Shown here in pieces: positions 1 through 46,596 of a DNA stretch of 64,000 bases. This stretch comes from Aulostomus chinensis (taxonomy: Eukaryota; Chordata; Actinopteri; Syngnathiformes; Aulostomidae). Numbering within the stretch: the stretch's first letter is position 1; every line of letters starts with the position of its first letter. The notes under the pieces are model-generated. The model saw only the letters and a list, made by a program, of their open reading frames with translations, had not been told where the DNA came from and did not search any database. The stretch covers positions 6,001,001 through 6,065,000 of the forward strand of contig JBBMOA010000015.1 in NCBI GenBank assembly GCA_037954235.1. Direction: 5' to 3'. The position numbers and the translations under genes are program-made.

Positions 1-1389
1 GGAAATGGGTTCTTCCATGAGTCATACCTACTCCACCCCTCCACCAAATTTGTTAAAAATTGCCCCCATAGTTTTTGTGTAATCCTTCTGACAACCAGAC
101 AAATGCCACCAAAAACATGACTTTCTTGGTAAAAGGAATAAAATGCTGTCATGGCTCTAGATTATGAAACTGTGACCAGGTAATTGCAGATGAAAACATC
201 TCGTAACAGATATGGGCCAAAAGGTTTTGTTCCACAACACACAACTCAGGCTAGAATTGGGTCACAGATGTAACCAATGAATTATTGATACCAATAACAA
301 ACCAATGAGGGAGCAGTAAGTGGAACTTGAAGGGTGTTATGTGATTTTGTAGGTTAAGAGGATACTTATTCATGTTCATAAATATTAATTGACCATGCTT
401 GCGCCATTCAGCAGTACTAGTCAGCATGCAATATTCTTTTGAGACTGATTCCCAAGGTAAATTACTGACATGGAAACTTGCAGAGGCAAAGCAAAAGCAT
501 TTTTAGACTCCTGCTTGCTGATGTAGGGGACGAGATGTTTTCCTAAAAGAACATTCTGTCACCACGATATTCTCTTGCAACCTCAGACATGTTTATCTGT
601 CTGCATTATGGGGTTGAGAAAACAGGAAATTATTGTGTAAGTATTTTTTTTCTGGTGGAGACTAATAACCACAGTCTGAGGCTTGTGTTAATCTCTTTTT
701 ATAGGTCTGTATACAGACACTTGAGCAAGTGTCAATCCATGTGAAAGTAAGATTTTGCATATTTGTGATACAGCTTTCATGTGATGCAGGGTAGGGGTAC
801 AAGGATAAAAATGTTATTATTATAAACTTGTGTAACCGTAACAATAAAGATGAATACACTAAAACCAACAGTGCTGTAGTCTGCCTGTGTTCTGACCTAC
901 TAAACTACTTGTGTGGCTCAGCCACAAATCCATTAGATCCATTAACTGTGTGAGTAGTCTGTCAGTGATATGTTTTGGACAAATATATGATCCAAAATAA
1001 TAGGCTGTGTCAGGATCCTGGCTAATTAGCCAGGCACTTAGAAAATGACAGAATATCACCAGATGTATCCATATACTTTATTTACCTTATTGACAGATAA
1101 CATTTCCTCAACATCAGCTTTAGAAATACCATCCTGGAGGATTTTAAAACTGGAGCTATTAAGTCATCCTACTGTGCTTATTTTTTGCTTTTAATCTACA
1201 ATATGGATTGCGAAATTACATTTGGTGGTGATTGATTCAGTTTCTAAACAAAGTCTTATAGGTGCAATGTGAAAAGGTCCTTTCATTTGTTTTGTTTATC
1301 GAATATGAGTTACATGTAAAACAGTGAGATCATGGTCACACGATAATATTCACGGGCACTTAAGGAAAGATGATGTATTCGTTAGGATA
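1..1389. other. Upstream flank without a recognisable exon
   Basis: I see no exon with coding character on either strand; the open frames are short and match no family I know. The stretch is AT-rich. A poly(A)-type hexamer followed by GT-rich sequence near 840-900 fits the 3' end of an upstream + strand gene. In human the gene upstream of PPP2CA (CDKL3) has the same orientation as PPP2CA, but no protein evidence for it is visible here. Confidence 0.4.
843..848 (+). promoter_or_regulatory. Candidate poly(A) signal of an upstream gene
   Basis: AATAAA followed within about 25-60 bases by a GT-rich stretch (gtgctgtag...gcctgtgttctg). This fits a cleavage/polyadenylation signal on the + strand, but the hexamer alone is common by chance in AT-rich DNA. 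Confidence 0.25.
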
Positions 1390-1391
1390 GA

Positions 1392-1458
1392 TGACGTCAA
1401 CTTCTCTGCTCAACGGAGAACCAATGACAACTCAGAGGGAGTAGCAATGTGAGCCAAT
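1392..1458. promoter_or_regulatory. Promoter-like cluster: palindromic CRE and two CCAAT boxes
   Basis: A perfect 8-bp CRE (TGACGTCA) lies at 1392-1399, with CCAAT boxes at 1421-1425 and 1454-1458 in the same orientation. This spacing is typical of NF-Y plus CREB/ATF promoters. The cluster lies about 0.9 kb upstream of the ppp2ca ATG and about 0.7 kb upstream of the proximal CRE. It could be a distal ppp2ca promoter element or the promoter of an unseen transcript. Confidence 0.4.
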
Positions 1459-1815
1459 GATAGAGCTGCCATCGCAACCTTGCGGTTACCATTTGTGTCT
1501 GCTGCTGTTGTCAAGTTTCACACAATCACCGAGAAAGGAACCAGAAGTGGACTGAGGAAGGAAACGGGGCATAAGAAGTTCTATGTTTAAATTGCGTTTT
1601 TTCTTTAATCCGATGACAACTTTTTTGTAAAGAACAAATATCAGATAATTATATTTTGGGACGATGTGTTTGGAATAGAAATTTATGTCTGTATTAGCAA
1701 ATTAGGAATTTTTAGGGTTCTGTCCATCCATAAATCATATCAAGGGATGCCTCTCATCTTGCATCAGTTTGCAGTTTGTTTACAATATTTCTTTTGAAAG
1801 GCAGGGAAACGAAAA

Positions 1816-1841
1816 GTACAAAGTTCCCTCCATATATACTG

Positions 1842-1919
<78 letters not shown>

Positions 1920-1975
1920 GATAGAGAGAGGGAGGGAACTTGTACATTATATATATATATATATACAATAAAAAT
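1816..1975. repeat. Compound microsatellite (TA)n(GA)n(GACA)n(TA)n inside a short inverted repeat
   Basis: The core is an alternating TA run, a GA run from about 1859, several CAGA/GACA units near 1900-1918, more GA-rich sequence and a second TA run near 1950-1966. The unit gtacaaagttccctc at 1816-1830 is the near-exact reverse complement of gagggaacttgtac at 1932-1945, so the tract can fold as a hairpin. This may be a small foldback element whose loop expanded, or a chance palindrome. Confidence 0.75.
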
Positions 1976-2094
1976 ATAATAATAGTTTAATCCATGTACT
2001 TTTAACGATTTGTCAGCGACTATGCTTTTATTTTGAAGGTTCAAACGGAAGTGCGGTATTTTTTTCTACAGCGATCGACACAGACTCATTTCCT

Positions 2095-2324
2095 GGGTGG
2101 ATCACCAACTGACGTCCCACCCTCCCTCCTTTGAGTTTTAATTGAGCCAAATCATTGCTATCTGACAGCAGAGGAACACAGGGCTTTGAACAAGAGCGCA
2201 ATTAACACCCAGGAGCCGCAGTTGGGAAGCTCTGGAACGGGCAAGAACACCCCGGGACTCCTCCTCCAACAAAAAATAGATAACGTGTCGGTAAACGAAC
2301 TGCGGCGACCCCGAAAAGAGAGAA
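2095..2324 (+). promoter_or_regulatory. ppp2ca: ppp2ca proximal promoter and 5' leader
   Basis: A CRE-type TGACGTC lies at 2110-2116, about 210 bases before the ATG, and no TATA box is obvious. The human PPP2CA promoter is known to be TATA-less and to carry a CRE, so this is the likely core promoter. The exact transcription start cannot be read from sequence. The start codon has a good context, with G at -3 and G at +4. Confidence 0.5.
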
Positions 2325-10560
<8,236 letters not shown>

Positions 10561-10642
10561 ATTCTGACCTTTGACCCTTGTACAGTCCAATAACGCTATG
10601 ATACGATCTTCAACTGAAAACAACATGATTGAGGAAGATGGA

Positions 10643-10658
10643 GGGGGGGGGGGGGGGG
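10643..10658 (+). repeat. G16 homopolymer in the ppp2ca 3' UTR
   Basis: Sixteen consecutive G on the sense strand 82 bases after the stop codon. In RNA such a run can form an intermolecular or slipped G-quadruplex. No function is shown by sequence. Confidence 0.9.
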
Positions 10659-10979
10659 CGCTACACGAGTGCACATTGTACATTCACACAAAGACCCTAT
10701 TTAAGCATTTAGCAAAAACAACACGTGTGTCTATGGATGGACCAAAAGGTGTGTGCCATACTCATGACAGTACTCATTGCTGAGGACTTTCATCGAAACT
10801 CTCCCCTGCTATGTAAACCAACAGTGATGTTTAAACCTTCATCCTGTACTCAACTGTGTAGCTGGACTGACGCACCGAGGCTCCTACATGGGCTACTTTA
10901 CACGTGGCTCTTGTGACTCCCACATGCCGTGGCTTCACTTCGATCTGACCATGATCTGTTTGCACTTTTGTAAATCCAA

Positions 10980-10985
10980 AATAAA
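10980..10985 (+). promoter_or_regulatory. ppp2ca: ppp2ca poly(A) signal, proximal
   Basis: AATAAA at the end of the likely ppp2ca 3' UTR, in the context ccaaaataaaagaa. Further hexamers lie at 11084-11089 and 11283-11288. Confidence 0.65.
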
Positions 10986-11299
10986 AGAATTTGAAAAAAT
11001 ATAATATGTCAAAAGATTAAAAAAAAAAAAAAATCCCCCTAGATGGTCTTTTTTTTCTTTTGATTTTTTTTTTTTAAATTTCAAATAAAAGCCCCCCATC
11101 ATGAAGGTTTTACAGGAGGTTTCTTTGTCCTGTGTAAATTAAAAGGAAAACCCTTCTTAAGGCAGTTGCCGTTTGGTGTATATGATATGTTGTATATTAG
11201 ATGACAGATGATGGAGAGTTCATCCACGTCGACTCACTGACTCCCTCTGAACCAGAGTCTGTATTAACCAAACCATTTGAATAATAAAGATGAAGGTGT

Positions 11300-12790
11300 C
11301 TCCTTGATGTGACTGATGGTTTTGTTTTGTTTTTATTCTCTGAAACACTTTGGCCTGCAGATTGTATCACGACAGCTTACTGGAGGTCAGCCAACCAAGG
11401 AGTAGGTCAGCCGTCTGGGCTGCAGCTTGGCAGGCCAACGCAACACTTAAGAATTAGATCAGGATGCGTGTCTTGGAAACGTCTGCTCATTAACCAGTAG
11501 CCAATATATAAATCCATTATAATTCATGGTTGAAATGATTTTAAAGCTAGACATTTTTGACAGGATATAAATGTTAACCATCAAAGCAACAAAAGCACTT
11601 TATATACAAATTAACTGTCACCTTCTGACCTTTATAGTTACTTTTGAATAAATGCTTTAACTGAAAAATGAACCATAACAGCCCAACAAGGTCAACACTG
11701 AGAGAAGTCTACACTTTCATTTGATAAGACACGCAGCTTTGTGCTTGACCTCCAAGCGTGAAAAAGGGCACTCATGATGCAATGAACAAAAAGAAAGATC
11801 AGTGGTATGAAAAATTCCAGGAGTACATGAAAGCTCCATGACATCAGTTCAAAGCGCCACCCAGTGGAGGTTTAAATTACTGCATCTAAGTCGAGCGTTA
11901 TTGCATTGCAGCACAAATAAATACTGGAATCATGCTTTAGCAACTGTCTGCCGTTTGATAGTGCAAGAATGGGCCCGATAGCCTCTTGTTTAGCATTTGT
12001 TTTTACTGCATCACTTTTCTTTTTTGGTGTTTGTTTTGTGAGTAACCAGAATGCCCTGTTGGAATAATTGTTGAAGCTCGAAAATATCAACTTGTGTGCA
12101 AAACCCCCGAAAAAAACAAACGGCCTTTGAACTGTCAGCTAGGGAATTTTTCAGCCTAAAGATGGCGCTACTCAGCGTTTGGAGCTTAATTCGTGAGCTG
12201 GGAAACCGAAGTTATGGTGGAATGATAATGGGATATAAGAACCACTTGAATCAGAAGGGTCGAACCTGGACCAGATAACCTAATAGTTGACTTGTAGTTG
12301 CTGTCTCTGGTTCCTCTATTATTATTATTTTTTTACTTCATAAACATCAAACTAACCTGCCAGATGAAATGTCACTTTGCTGCATGTTTAAATTGTGAAA
12401 ACAAAATCATTATTAGCACGATAGATATTTACTTATGTAAATATGATACTTACTTGTATCTCACAAAAAGGAGAGCAGCATAAACCGTATTTTACATAAT
12501 TATTTGGAGGCAACAAGAGGTGAGTCCAGTTGCCTATATTGATCATTTTTGAGACTCACATAAACAATTGCCTTCCAATTTGCAGTTAACTTTAGAAATC
12601 ATTGCCATTTTGAGACCATTTTTGACATTATTTTTTTGACACTAACATGCTCCACCTTTGCCTGATTCTGCACATTCTCAGCCTCATCCATAACATTTGG
12701 ACATATTTGGTACAGAATTACGCTGACGGGCGCTGGCATTTTACCAAGCATCTCCTGGGTCAGCTGACTCTCCAACCTACTTGCTCAGTT
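11300..12790. other. ppp2ca-skp1 spacer
   Basis: No gene is recognisable. It holds one copy of the dispersed repeat described at 11880-12111 and otherwise AT-rich unique-looking sequence. The two genes are transcribed in the same direction, so the skp1 promoter lies at its right end. Confidence 0.7.
11880..12111 (-). repeat. Unclassified dispersed repeat, copy 1
   Basis: About 230 bp that reads, on the minus strand, almost identically to 13997-14224 on the plus strand. Differences are scattered single bases plus one small indel. Both copies keep the same open frame, reading FSSFNNYSNRAFW, then TKQTPKKKSDAVKTNAK, then EAIGPILALSN. I recognise no domain in it, so the frame may be incidental to a young repeat. 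Confidence 0.8.
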
Positions 12791-12799
12791 CATAAATCA

Positions 12800-12997
12800 G
12801 CGTGTTCTCGACTCAATAGCGCCCTCTAACAGCGTCGTTCCCCCCCAGCAATCGACAAAGCATCCGACAGCCGGCGGGCGGCAGACCCATTAGCTTGATC
12901 CAGCCTTCGACAGTTTACTCATCCTCGGTGTTCTTCAGGCCTCGTTATTGACTATAGAGGATTTTCACCTCTGGATCCGTGTTAAAAAACATTCACG
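12800..12997 (+). promoter_or_regulatory. skp1: Probable skp1 promoter and non-coding first exon
   Basis: A strong donor GTACGT at 12998 follows GC-richer sequence, and the acceptor of the first coding exon lies three bases before the ATG. A 5' non-coding exon must therefore exist upstream. The start of this exon cannot be fixed by eye. No TATA box was seen. Confidence 0.5.
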
Positions 12998-13641
12998 GTA
13001 CGTATAATGTGCTGAAATCATTTTTATTCATCAGGCAAAAGTTCAGCTCAGATTATTTTCTCCGTATTTACATCTTTGTCTGAATGTGTGGTGAAGAGGC
13101 CTCGCTGACATCGCAGGCTAAGGTGCCGTCATTGTGCATGATAATGCTAGCTACGCGGTTAGCTCACGGCATACGCAACTTTAGCTGGAGATTTGCTCGA
13201 AAAACACTGAATGATAATATTCTAGCCAGAGGGTGTCTTAATTGCAAAATCTAGGAGGTTCATGCATGTGGGAGTAAAGTTTGTTATCCAAGCGGCTAAG
13301 TAGCTAGCTTGCTACACGGTAAGCTTCTTGACGCTTAGCCTTTGATTTTCTAGAAGCTAAACCCTTCTTTGGCAACCAATTGTCGATTAAATTTGTCTCT
13401 CTAATTACGTCACACTCAATGTTAACGATACATTTATGTTACATTTATGCTACGAGGTTTATTATTGCTGTATTTGGATGCTAATAATGTTAGCTTTTAG
13501 TTACACACAAGTTGTCAACAGTCCAATCAGGACAAAAATTAGCAAACTGAAGCGCTCGCGACCTGAGTTGACGTGTTTCCCTGCCGTTAATTGGAGCTCA
13601 ACGTGTGTTGTCCTTTCTATTTCTGTATTTCTCCACAGATA

Positions 13642-17359
<3,718 letters not shown>

Positions 17360-17558
17360 CGGGGAAGATCCTGCCAACACTAACACACTGAATAGGAATG
17401 TCTCTGTTAACTGGTTGCACTGGCGTTGTTCATACTTGTTAATATTTACATTTAGTATATTTAGAGACCATACCTCCCCACCCCCATTCCCAATCCCTCC
17501 ATCATCAATCACTTAAAGCATGACCATTTTAACTTGCCTGTGTGGTGTCATTAATTTA

Positions 17559-17564
17559 AATAAA
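17559..17564 (+). promoter_or_regulatory. skp1: skp1 poly(A) signal
   Basis: AATAAA about 200 bases after the stop codon, followed by TG-rich sequence. Further AATAAA copies at about 17727 and 18005 could give longer 3' UTRs. Confidence 0.6.
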
Positions 17565-18169
17565 GAAGCTCTGTTTCCACACACTCACGTTGCGTATTCA
17601 TATACTAGTCCTGGTTCTACGATGGCTTAGTACCTTTCCAGATTAGAAAGCAGTCCTTTCATATTTGCCCTATTATAAATCGCTATGGTTGTCTTTTTTA
17701 CTGTTTTTCTTTTAGGTTAATTGATTAAATAAAAAGGCTTTCTTTACAGTGGAGATGGAAGGGTGAATATTTTTGCTCTATAAATGCATCTGTTCTGTGA
17801 AACCATATTAAGAGCGCTGGGTTGTTAATAGAAAACATGAGGTTGCAAAGATGTGTGTTCTTTTCAGTCCTTTGGACTCAAAGTACTTGTGTGTTGTCAC
17901 ACAGTGTTAGGTAACTCCATTCCTGATTCATGTTGTATTGAATTGGAAAAGTTTCATTTAAGCTCCGTTGTTGACTTTTGGGATGATCAAACATTGAAGG
18001 AGTAAATAAAATGTATAAAACGCTGGTGTTTGTCATTCTTGATGTGAAACTGGAAGCCTGAACTTTTGTCCCTGAAATAATTGTTGAAGTGGCTTTTTGT
18101 GGCCGCAGATATCTTAACGTAAATGCAACTGGGAAATAGAGCTGAGGCGTTTGAGATGTGTGGCATAAA

Positions 18170-18690
18170 GAAGACTCCTCCTAGGATCTCTCTATGTGGA
18201 GTCTGCATGGTCCCCCTGTGCCTGCGTGGGTTCTCTCTAGGTCAGGGGTGTCAAACTGATCTAGTCAAGGGCCGTGTGGCTGCAGGTTTTCGTTCCAGCC
18301 AAACAAAAGCAACACCTGATCCAGCCAATGAGCTGTGTGGACATGATTGCTTGATTGATTTCAGTAGATTCAGGTGTTGCTTTTCCTCTGTTGGAATGAA
18401 AACCTGCAGCCACACGGCCCTTTACTGGATCAGTTTGACACCTGCGCTCTAGGTTCTCCGACTTCCCCCCACAGTCCGAAGACATCAAGAAGGGACGAGG
18501 TTAATGGATACTCTAAAGTGACCGTAGGTGTGGCTGTGAGTGTGAATGGTTGTCTGTCTGTCTGTCTGTGTTGGCCCTGGCGACCTGTACCAGGGTGAAC
18601 CCCGCCTCTCGCCTGAAGGCTGCTGGGATAGGCTCCAGCCCCCCCACAACACTTCACAGGATAAACACAAGAAAAAGGACGGATGGATGC
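18170..18690 (+). repeat. Fish SINE/LINE-tail type repeat, split by a MITE
   Basis: The left part (about 18170-18242, atgtggagtctgcatgg...cctgcgtgggttctct) and right part (18447-18690, ttctccgacttcc...ggcgacctgtaccaggg...gctgggataggctccagcc...ggatggatg) join into the widespread teleost repeat whose hallmark is the 'gggataggctccagcccccc' block and a GGAT-rich tail. I know it as a common fish SINE or LINE 3' unit, but cannot name the subfamily without a library. It runs in the same orientation as skp1. Confidence 0.75.
18243..18446. mobile_element. hAT-like foldback MITE (204 bp) with 8-bp target-site duplication
   Basis: Its two halves are long inverted repeats: caggggtgtcaaactgatc at the left and gatcagtttgacacctgcg at the right, with matching inner arms (gccgtgtggctgcaggtttt / aaaacctgcagccacacggc). 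The 8-bp sequence ctctaggt flanks it on both sides (18235-18242 and 18447-18454). Eight-bp duplications and a caggggtgtc-like terminus are typical of hAT-superfamily non-autonomous elements. No transposase is encoded. Confidence 0.8.
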
Positions 18691-19169
18691 ACTTTCCAAG
18701 AGAATTACACAGGCCAGACATTTGTAGTGCCTGAGACCCCTCTGCTGGAGCTACGTAGTGTTGCTTTTAGAGCCGTACCCCTCAGTTAGTCTGCAAGCTC
18801 AATGTGAACTTTGCCTTTTTACTCAATTGAGTTTTTGTGAAACTGAAGTGGCACCACACAGATTGAGATTATAATTTAAAGCAGATACCGGAACGTTTGA
18901 CCCAGGGAAAGGGCACTGATCTGCTTTTCCCAAGGTACATGTATGCAGGCCTGGGTTCTGGGGCCTGCGTGCTCTCATATTTTCATTTTAAAACAGTACA
19001 CATGGATTAGGTATTTAAACAACTTTAATCCATCGAACAAAAACAAAACAAACAAACCAAAACAAGTCATACAGCAGAGGAATTTGAAACGTAAAAAATA
19101 CAGAAGACATCTTGAGGGAGTGTTCACTACTGACATCCTCGAATTGAAGCGAGCTATTTCTAGCACAAG

Positions 19170-19184
19170 AGCGCCCTCTGCTGG
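19170..19184 (-). promoter_or_regulatory. CTCF-type motif
   Basis: On the minus strand this reads CCAGCAGAGGGCGCT, matching the core CTCF consensus. It lies between the convergent 3' ends of skp1 and tcf7. Binding is not shown; the same word can also be carried by dispersed repeats. Confidence 0.5.
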
Positions 19185-20667
19185 AGGAAAAATAGTTTTG
19201 CTGTACAAAAAGCACAACCCACAGTTTGTCTGCAAGCTTAACAGGAATATTAAAGCCTTTTTTAGTCAAAATGTGTTTTTGTTATATTGAAGTTGGAACA
19301 TACAGAACATTTTAATTCAGACGCAATAACACAAAAAAAAAATCTGCACAAGAGGACAAACAAATGTATTGCTTTAAGAAATGGCTGAGACTATAAGAAT
19401 ATATTTTTTTTTTAGTTATTTCACTTTTTTTTACATAAACATATAAAAGTTTAATTATAATAGGGAATTTCAACACTTGTAAAACTTTACAACACAATGT
19501 AATATAATAGTACCCTTTTGGTCTCGGATTAGTTTACAGAGCTGCAAATTGTTCAGTCAAAAGAAAACTGCTGAGAAATTATAATAAATGAAGTTCCCCA
19601 CCAGCAAATACGTCGGATTCTTTTAAACTAAAGAAGAAAAACAGGAAGAAAAGGTTACTGTTGAAATGTTGAGACAGCAAGAGACTGACAGCCTGAAAGT
19701 GCCTAAAAAAAAAAAAAAAAAGTCATGTAACTGGAATTTTGGAATACATGCTGTGTTTTTTTTTGTCAGAGCTGCAAAAGTTTAGAAACTGAAGATCAGA
19801 AAATGGCAAATTAAAGAGTGAATCCATCCCTCTTCATAGTTGAGGTCCTACCGGTCTGGCTGGCTGAGTGTTGGACTTCGCTCCCCTATTACGGTATAAT
19901 GGTTTGGTCTGATAGTAACAGAGGGTGAATAATATGTCAAAGTGATGCCGTGTGAGGAGGTGAAAACCGTTAATCCAAATCAGGTGTTTTGACATCTGTA
20001 CTGATGTAGTTCATGTAGCTCTGGAAACCCGTTTCTGCCAGGGAAGGACAGAGAAAAGATAAAAACCTGGCGATGGTATTAAAAACGCTACCATGGCAAG
20101 TCATAATGAGACACGAAGTCAAAATTGTGAAATAAAAAGTTGAAATTAAGAGATAAAAAAAAGTCGTGAATGAAATGAAAGTCTCCATCCAAATAATTTT
20201 TCGATCGGATTATGATGATTTACTGGGGGAAAATGAATGATCTTATTTTTCCCCGTCAGAAACAGGCTTCCTCAGAGCTCCTTTGCAAACCCTTGTGTGC
20301 TTGTCAGCAGGTGAGAGAAGATCATTTGTGAAATTCTATTTCAAAGGCAGGTCTCCAGGCAGAATTAATCTCAGTTTAGTTTAATCACTGAACATGAAGT
20401 CAAAACCAATTTGTTGTGTTTAGCCTCTAGATGGATCCTGCCTCCGGCGCAGGTCTGCCTCTGGGGGTCTCCCTCATCAGAGCTGGAGGCTCTGGCCGAT
20501 CCTTCAGTGGACCGGCAGACAAATGCAACGGTGCGTTCAAGTGCTCCTCATCAGCTTCTGTATGAATCGTTTACAGAAGTTGTTCTCAAAACAACCAGCA
20601 AATAGTTAAACTGGGACTGGTTTGAAATGGACGACTGGTAAAATGTTTGCCAGATTAATATCGATCA

Positions 20668-20673
20668 TTTATT
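20668..20673 (-). promoter_or_regulatory. tcf7: Candidate tcf7 poly(A) signal
   Basis: AATAAA on the minus strand about 305 bases after the tcf7 stop codon. It is the nearest hexamer I found downstream of the stop; longer 3' UTRs are possible. Confidence 0.4.
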
Positions 20674-20978
20674 GAAAAGCTGGTCATCTATCCAGATGAA
20701 CATCCCAGGCTGCTAACTGTTCAGGTTCCGGTGAGACACTGCTACATATCCAGACTTTCAGGTTGACAAGTATCGCCTGATCATTGACGGTGCATCTGAA
20801 GGAGGCTTGGAGAAGGTAGATGATCTAGTTTGTGACATCACACAACACCCAGGTACTTTCAGTCAGTCCTCTCACTGAGACAACATGGCGATGAGTATGA
20901 AGGTGTGTGATGTGGATCCTCTGGGCTCTGGGGGAAGTGGAGGTGAGCGGCAGCAGGGATGTGAGTGGACCGGCACAG

Positions 20979-45398
<24,420 letters not shown>

Positions 45399-46074
45399 CT
45401 GTAAACGATAACAAGAATTAAGATGTTAATTTAATGAGTTCAATGACTCTGTTACTCATGTAAAAGTTTTCATTCACACACAGTTAAAACACCATGGAGT
45501 GCTGCACTCTAAACTGAAGCAAAGAGGAGTGCAGCACAAGCAGAAGGAGGACGACATAACACTGAAAAGGTTCTGACTTATTTAGCCACTCCATTCCACG
45601 AAACCTGGATTGGCTCGGGAAGTAGTTACTGGATTATAAATGAGTCACTGAGGATGTTCTAAGATGCAAACCCACAAAAATCTGACAATCTCGAAGAACA
45701 ATTTCCTCAGTTGTGTGGCAACATCTGTGTTTGCATGTTGATATGACAAAAAAAAGAGAGAAAAAGCATTTTAAACACGGTTTAGAACAAACAGATGGGC
45801 TGTACTTCGCTCCCGTTGGTTTTCAGAGGAGAAGGGAGGAGGAGGCCCATTTGATCGATAAGCCTTTGATGATCAAGTGAAGCTGCGTGCGAGCTTGTTT
45901 GCTTTCATGTTTCTGTTTACAAATGGCTTCCAATAACTTATGTGAAATCCAGTTATTGCTAATGCTCACAGCATGCTGGCTGACATACGATACGTCACAG
46001 CGGTTTGCAGTGTTGGAGGCAGCGGACAGGCAGACTTGGATGCAGTTTAACTGCATATGTTTAAACTGGGCGCT

Positions 46075-46090
46075 GTGTGTGTGTGTGTGT

Positions 46091-46131
<41 letters not shown>
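46075..46131. repeat. (GT)n microsatellite
   Basis: About 28 GT units with one TA interruption. Confidence 0.9.
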
Positions 46132-46132
<1 letters not shown>

Positions 46133-46266
46133 ACTGGGAGGATATGTGTGTGCTTCTGTGAGCTGTATTAAGTGTTTGAAAGCTTGGCAAAGATGCTTAT
46201 TTTCATGTATATAAGCATGTCTGAGAAAAGTTTTTTGTCGTGTTTTCTACAGGAGAGATGGGCAAG

Positions 46267-46269
<3 letters not shown>

Positions 46270-46313
<44 letters not shown>
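46270..46313. repeat. (TG)n microsatellite
   Basis: About 22 TG units, less than 150 bases from another GT tract. Confidence 0.9.
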
Positions 46314-46315
<2 letters not shown>

Positions 46316-46525
46316 TTGCATGAGTGTCTGTGTGCAACACGAGCACTACAGAGGGGCAGATCTGCTGCTACTTGCAGGGCCTCCTGCTGAGTTACAAAGT
46401 GAATACCTTATCACTTATAAGCAGAGCTTCCACACGCTACACTCCACATTAACACACGCGTGCACGCACACACACACACACACCTTCAATACCTCCTATC
46501 CATCAACATCTTAAACTTTCATCTG

Positions 46526-46526
<1 letters not shown>

Positions 46527-46591
<65 letters not shown>
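46527..46591. repeat. (CA)n microsatellite
   Basis: About 32 CA units, in opposite phase to the GT tracts just upstream. Confidence 0.92.

Positions 46592-46596
<5 letters not shown>

Larger units (their letters stand above)
10561..11300 (+). other. ppp2ca: ppp2ca 3' UTR region
   Basis: Non-coding sequence after the stop codon with a G16 run at 10643-10658, an A-rich stretch near 11018-11032 and three AATAAA hexamers at 10980, 11084 and 11283. The first lies about 420 bases after the stop and is the simplest 3' end. Use of the later two would give longer messages. Confidence 0.7.
17600..20660. other. Convergent spacer between skp1 and tcf7
   Basis: It contains the 3' ends or downstream flanks of two genes that face each other, a SINE-like repeat with a MITE inside (18170-18690) and a CTCF-type motif (19170-19184). 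The remainder is AT-rich with no coding exon recognised. Confidence 0.7.

Noticed and set aside
11856..11870. CTCF-like word in gcgccacccagtgg
   Set aside because: One mismatch at an important core position, and it lies beside the dispersed repeat, so it is weaker than the words at 19170 and 44689.
18261..18488. Pair of opposite-strand frames with similar peptides (KGRVAAGF...)
   Set aside because: The similarity arises because the hAT-like MITE is a near-perfect foldback; no protein is implied.
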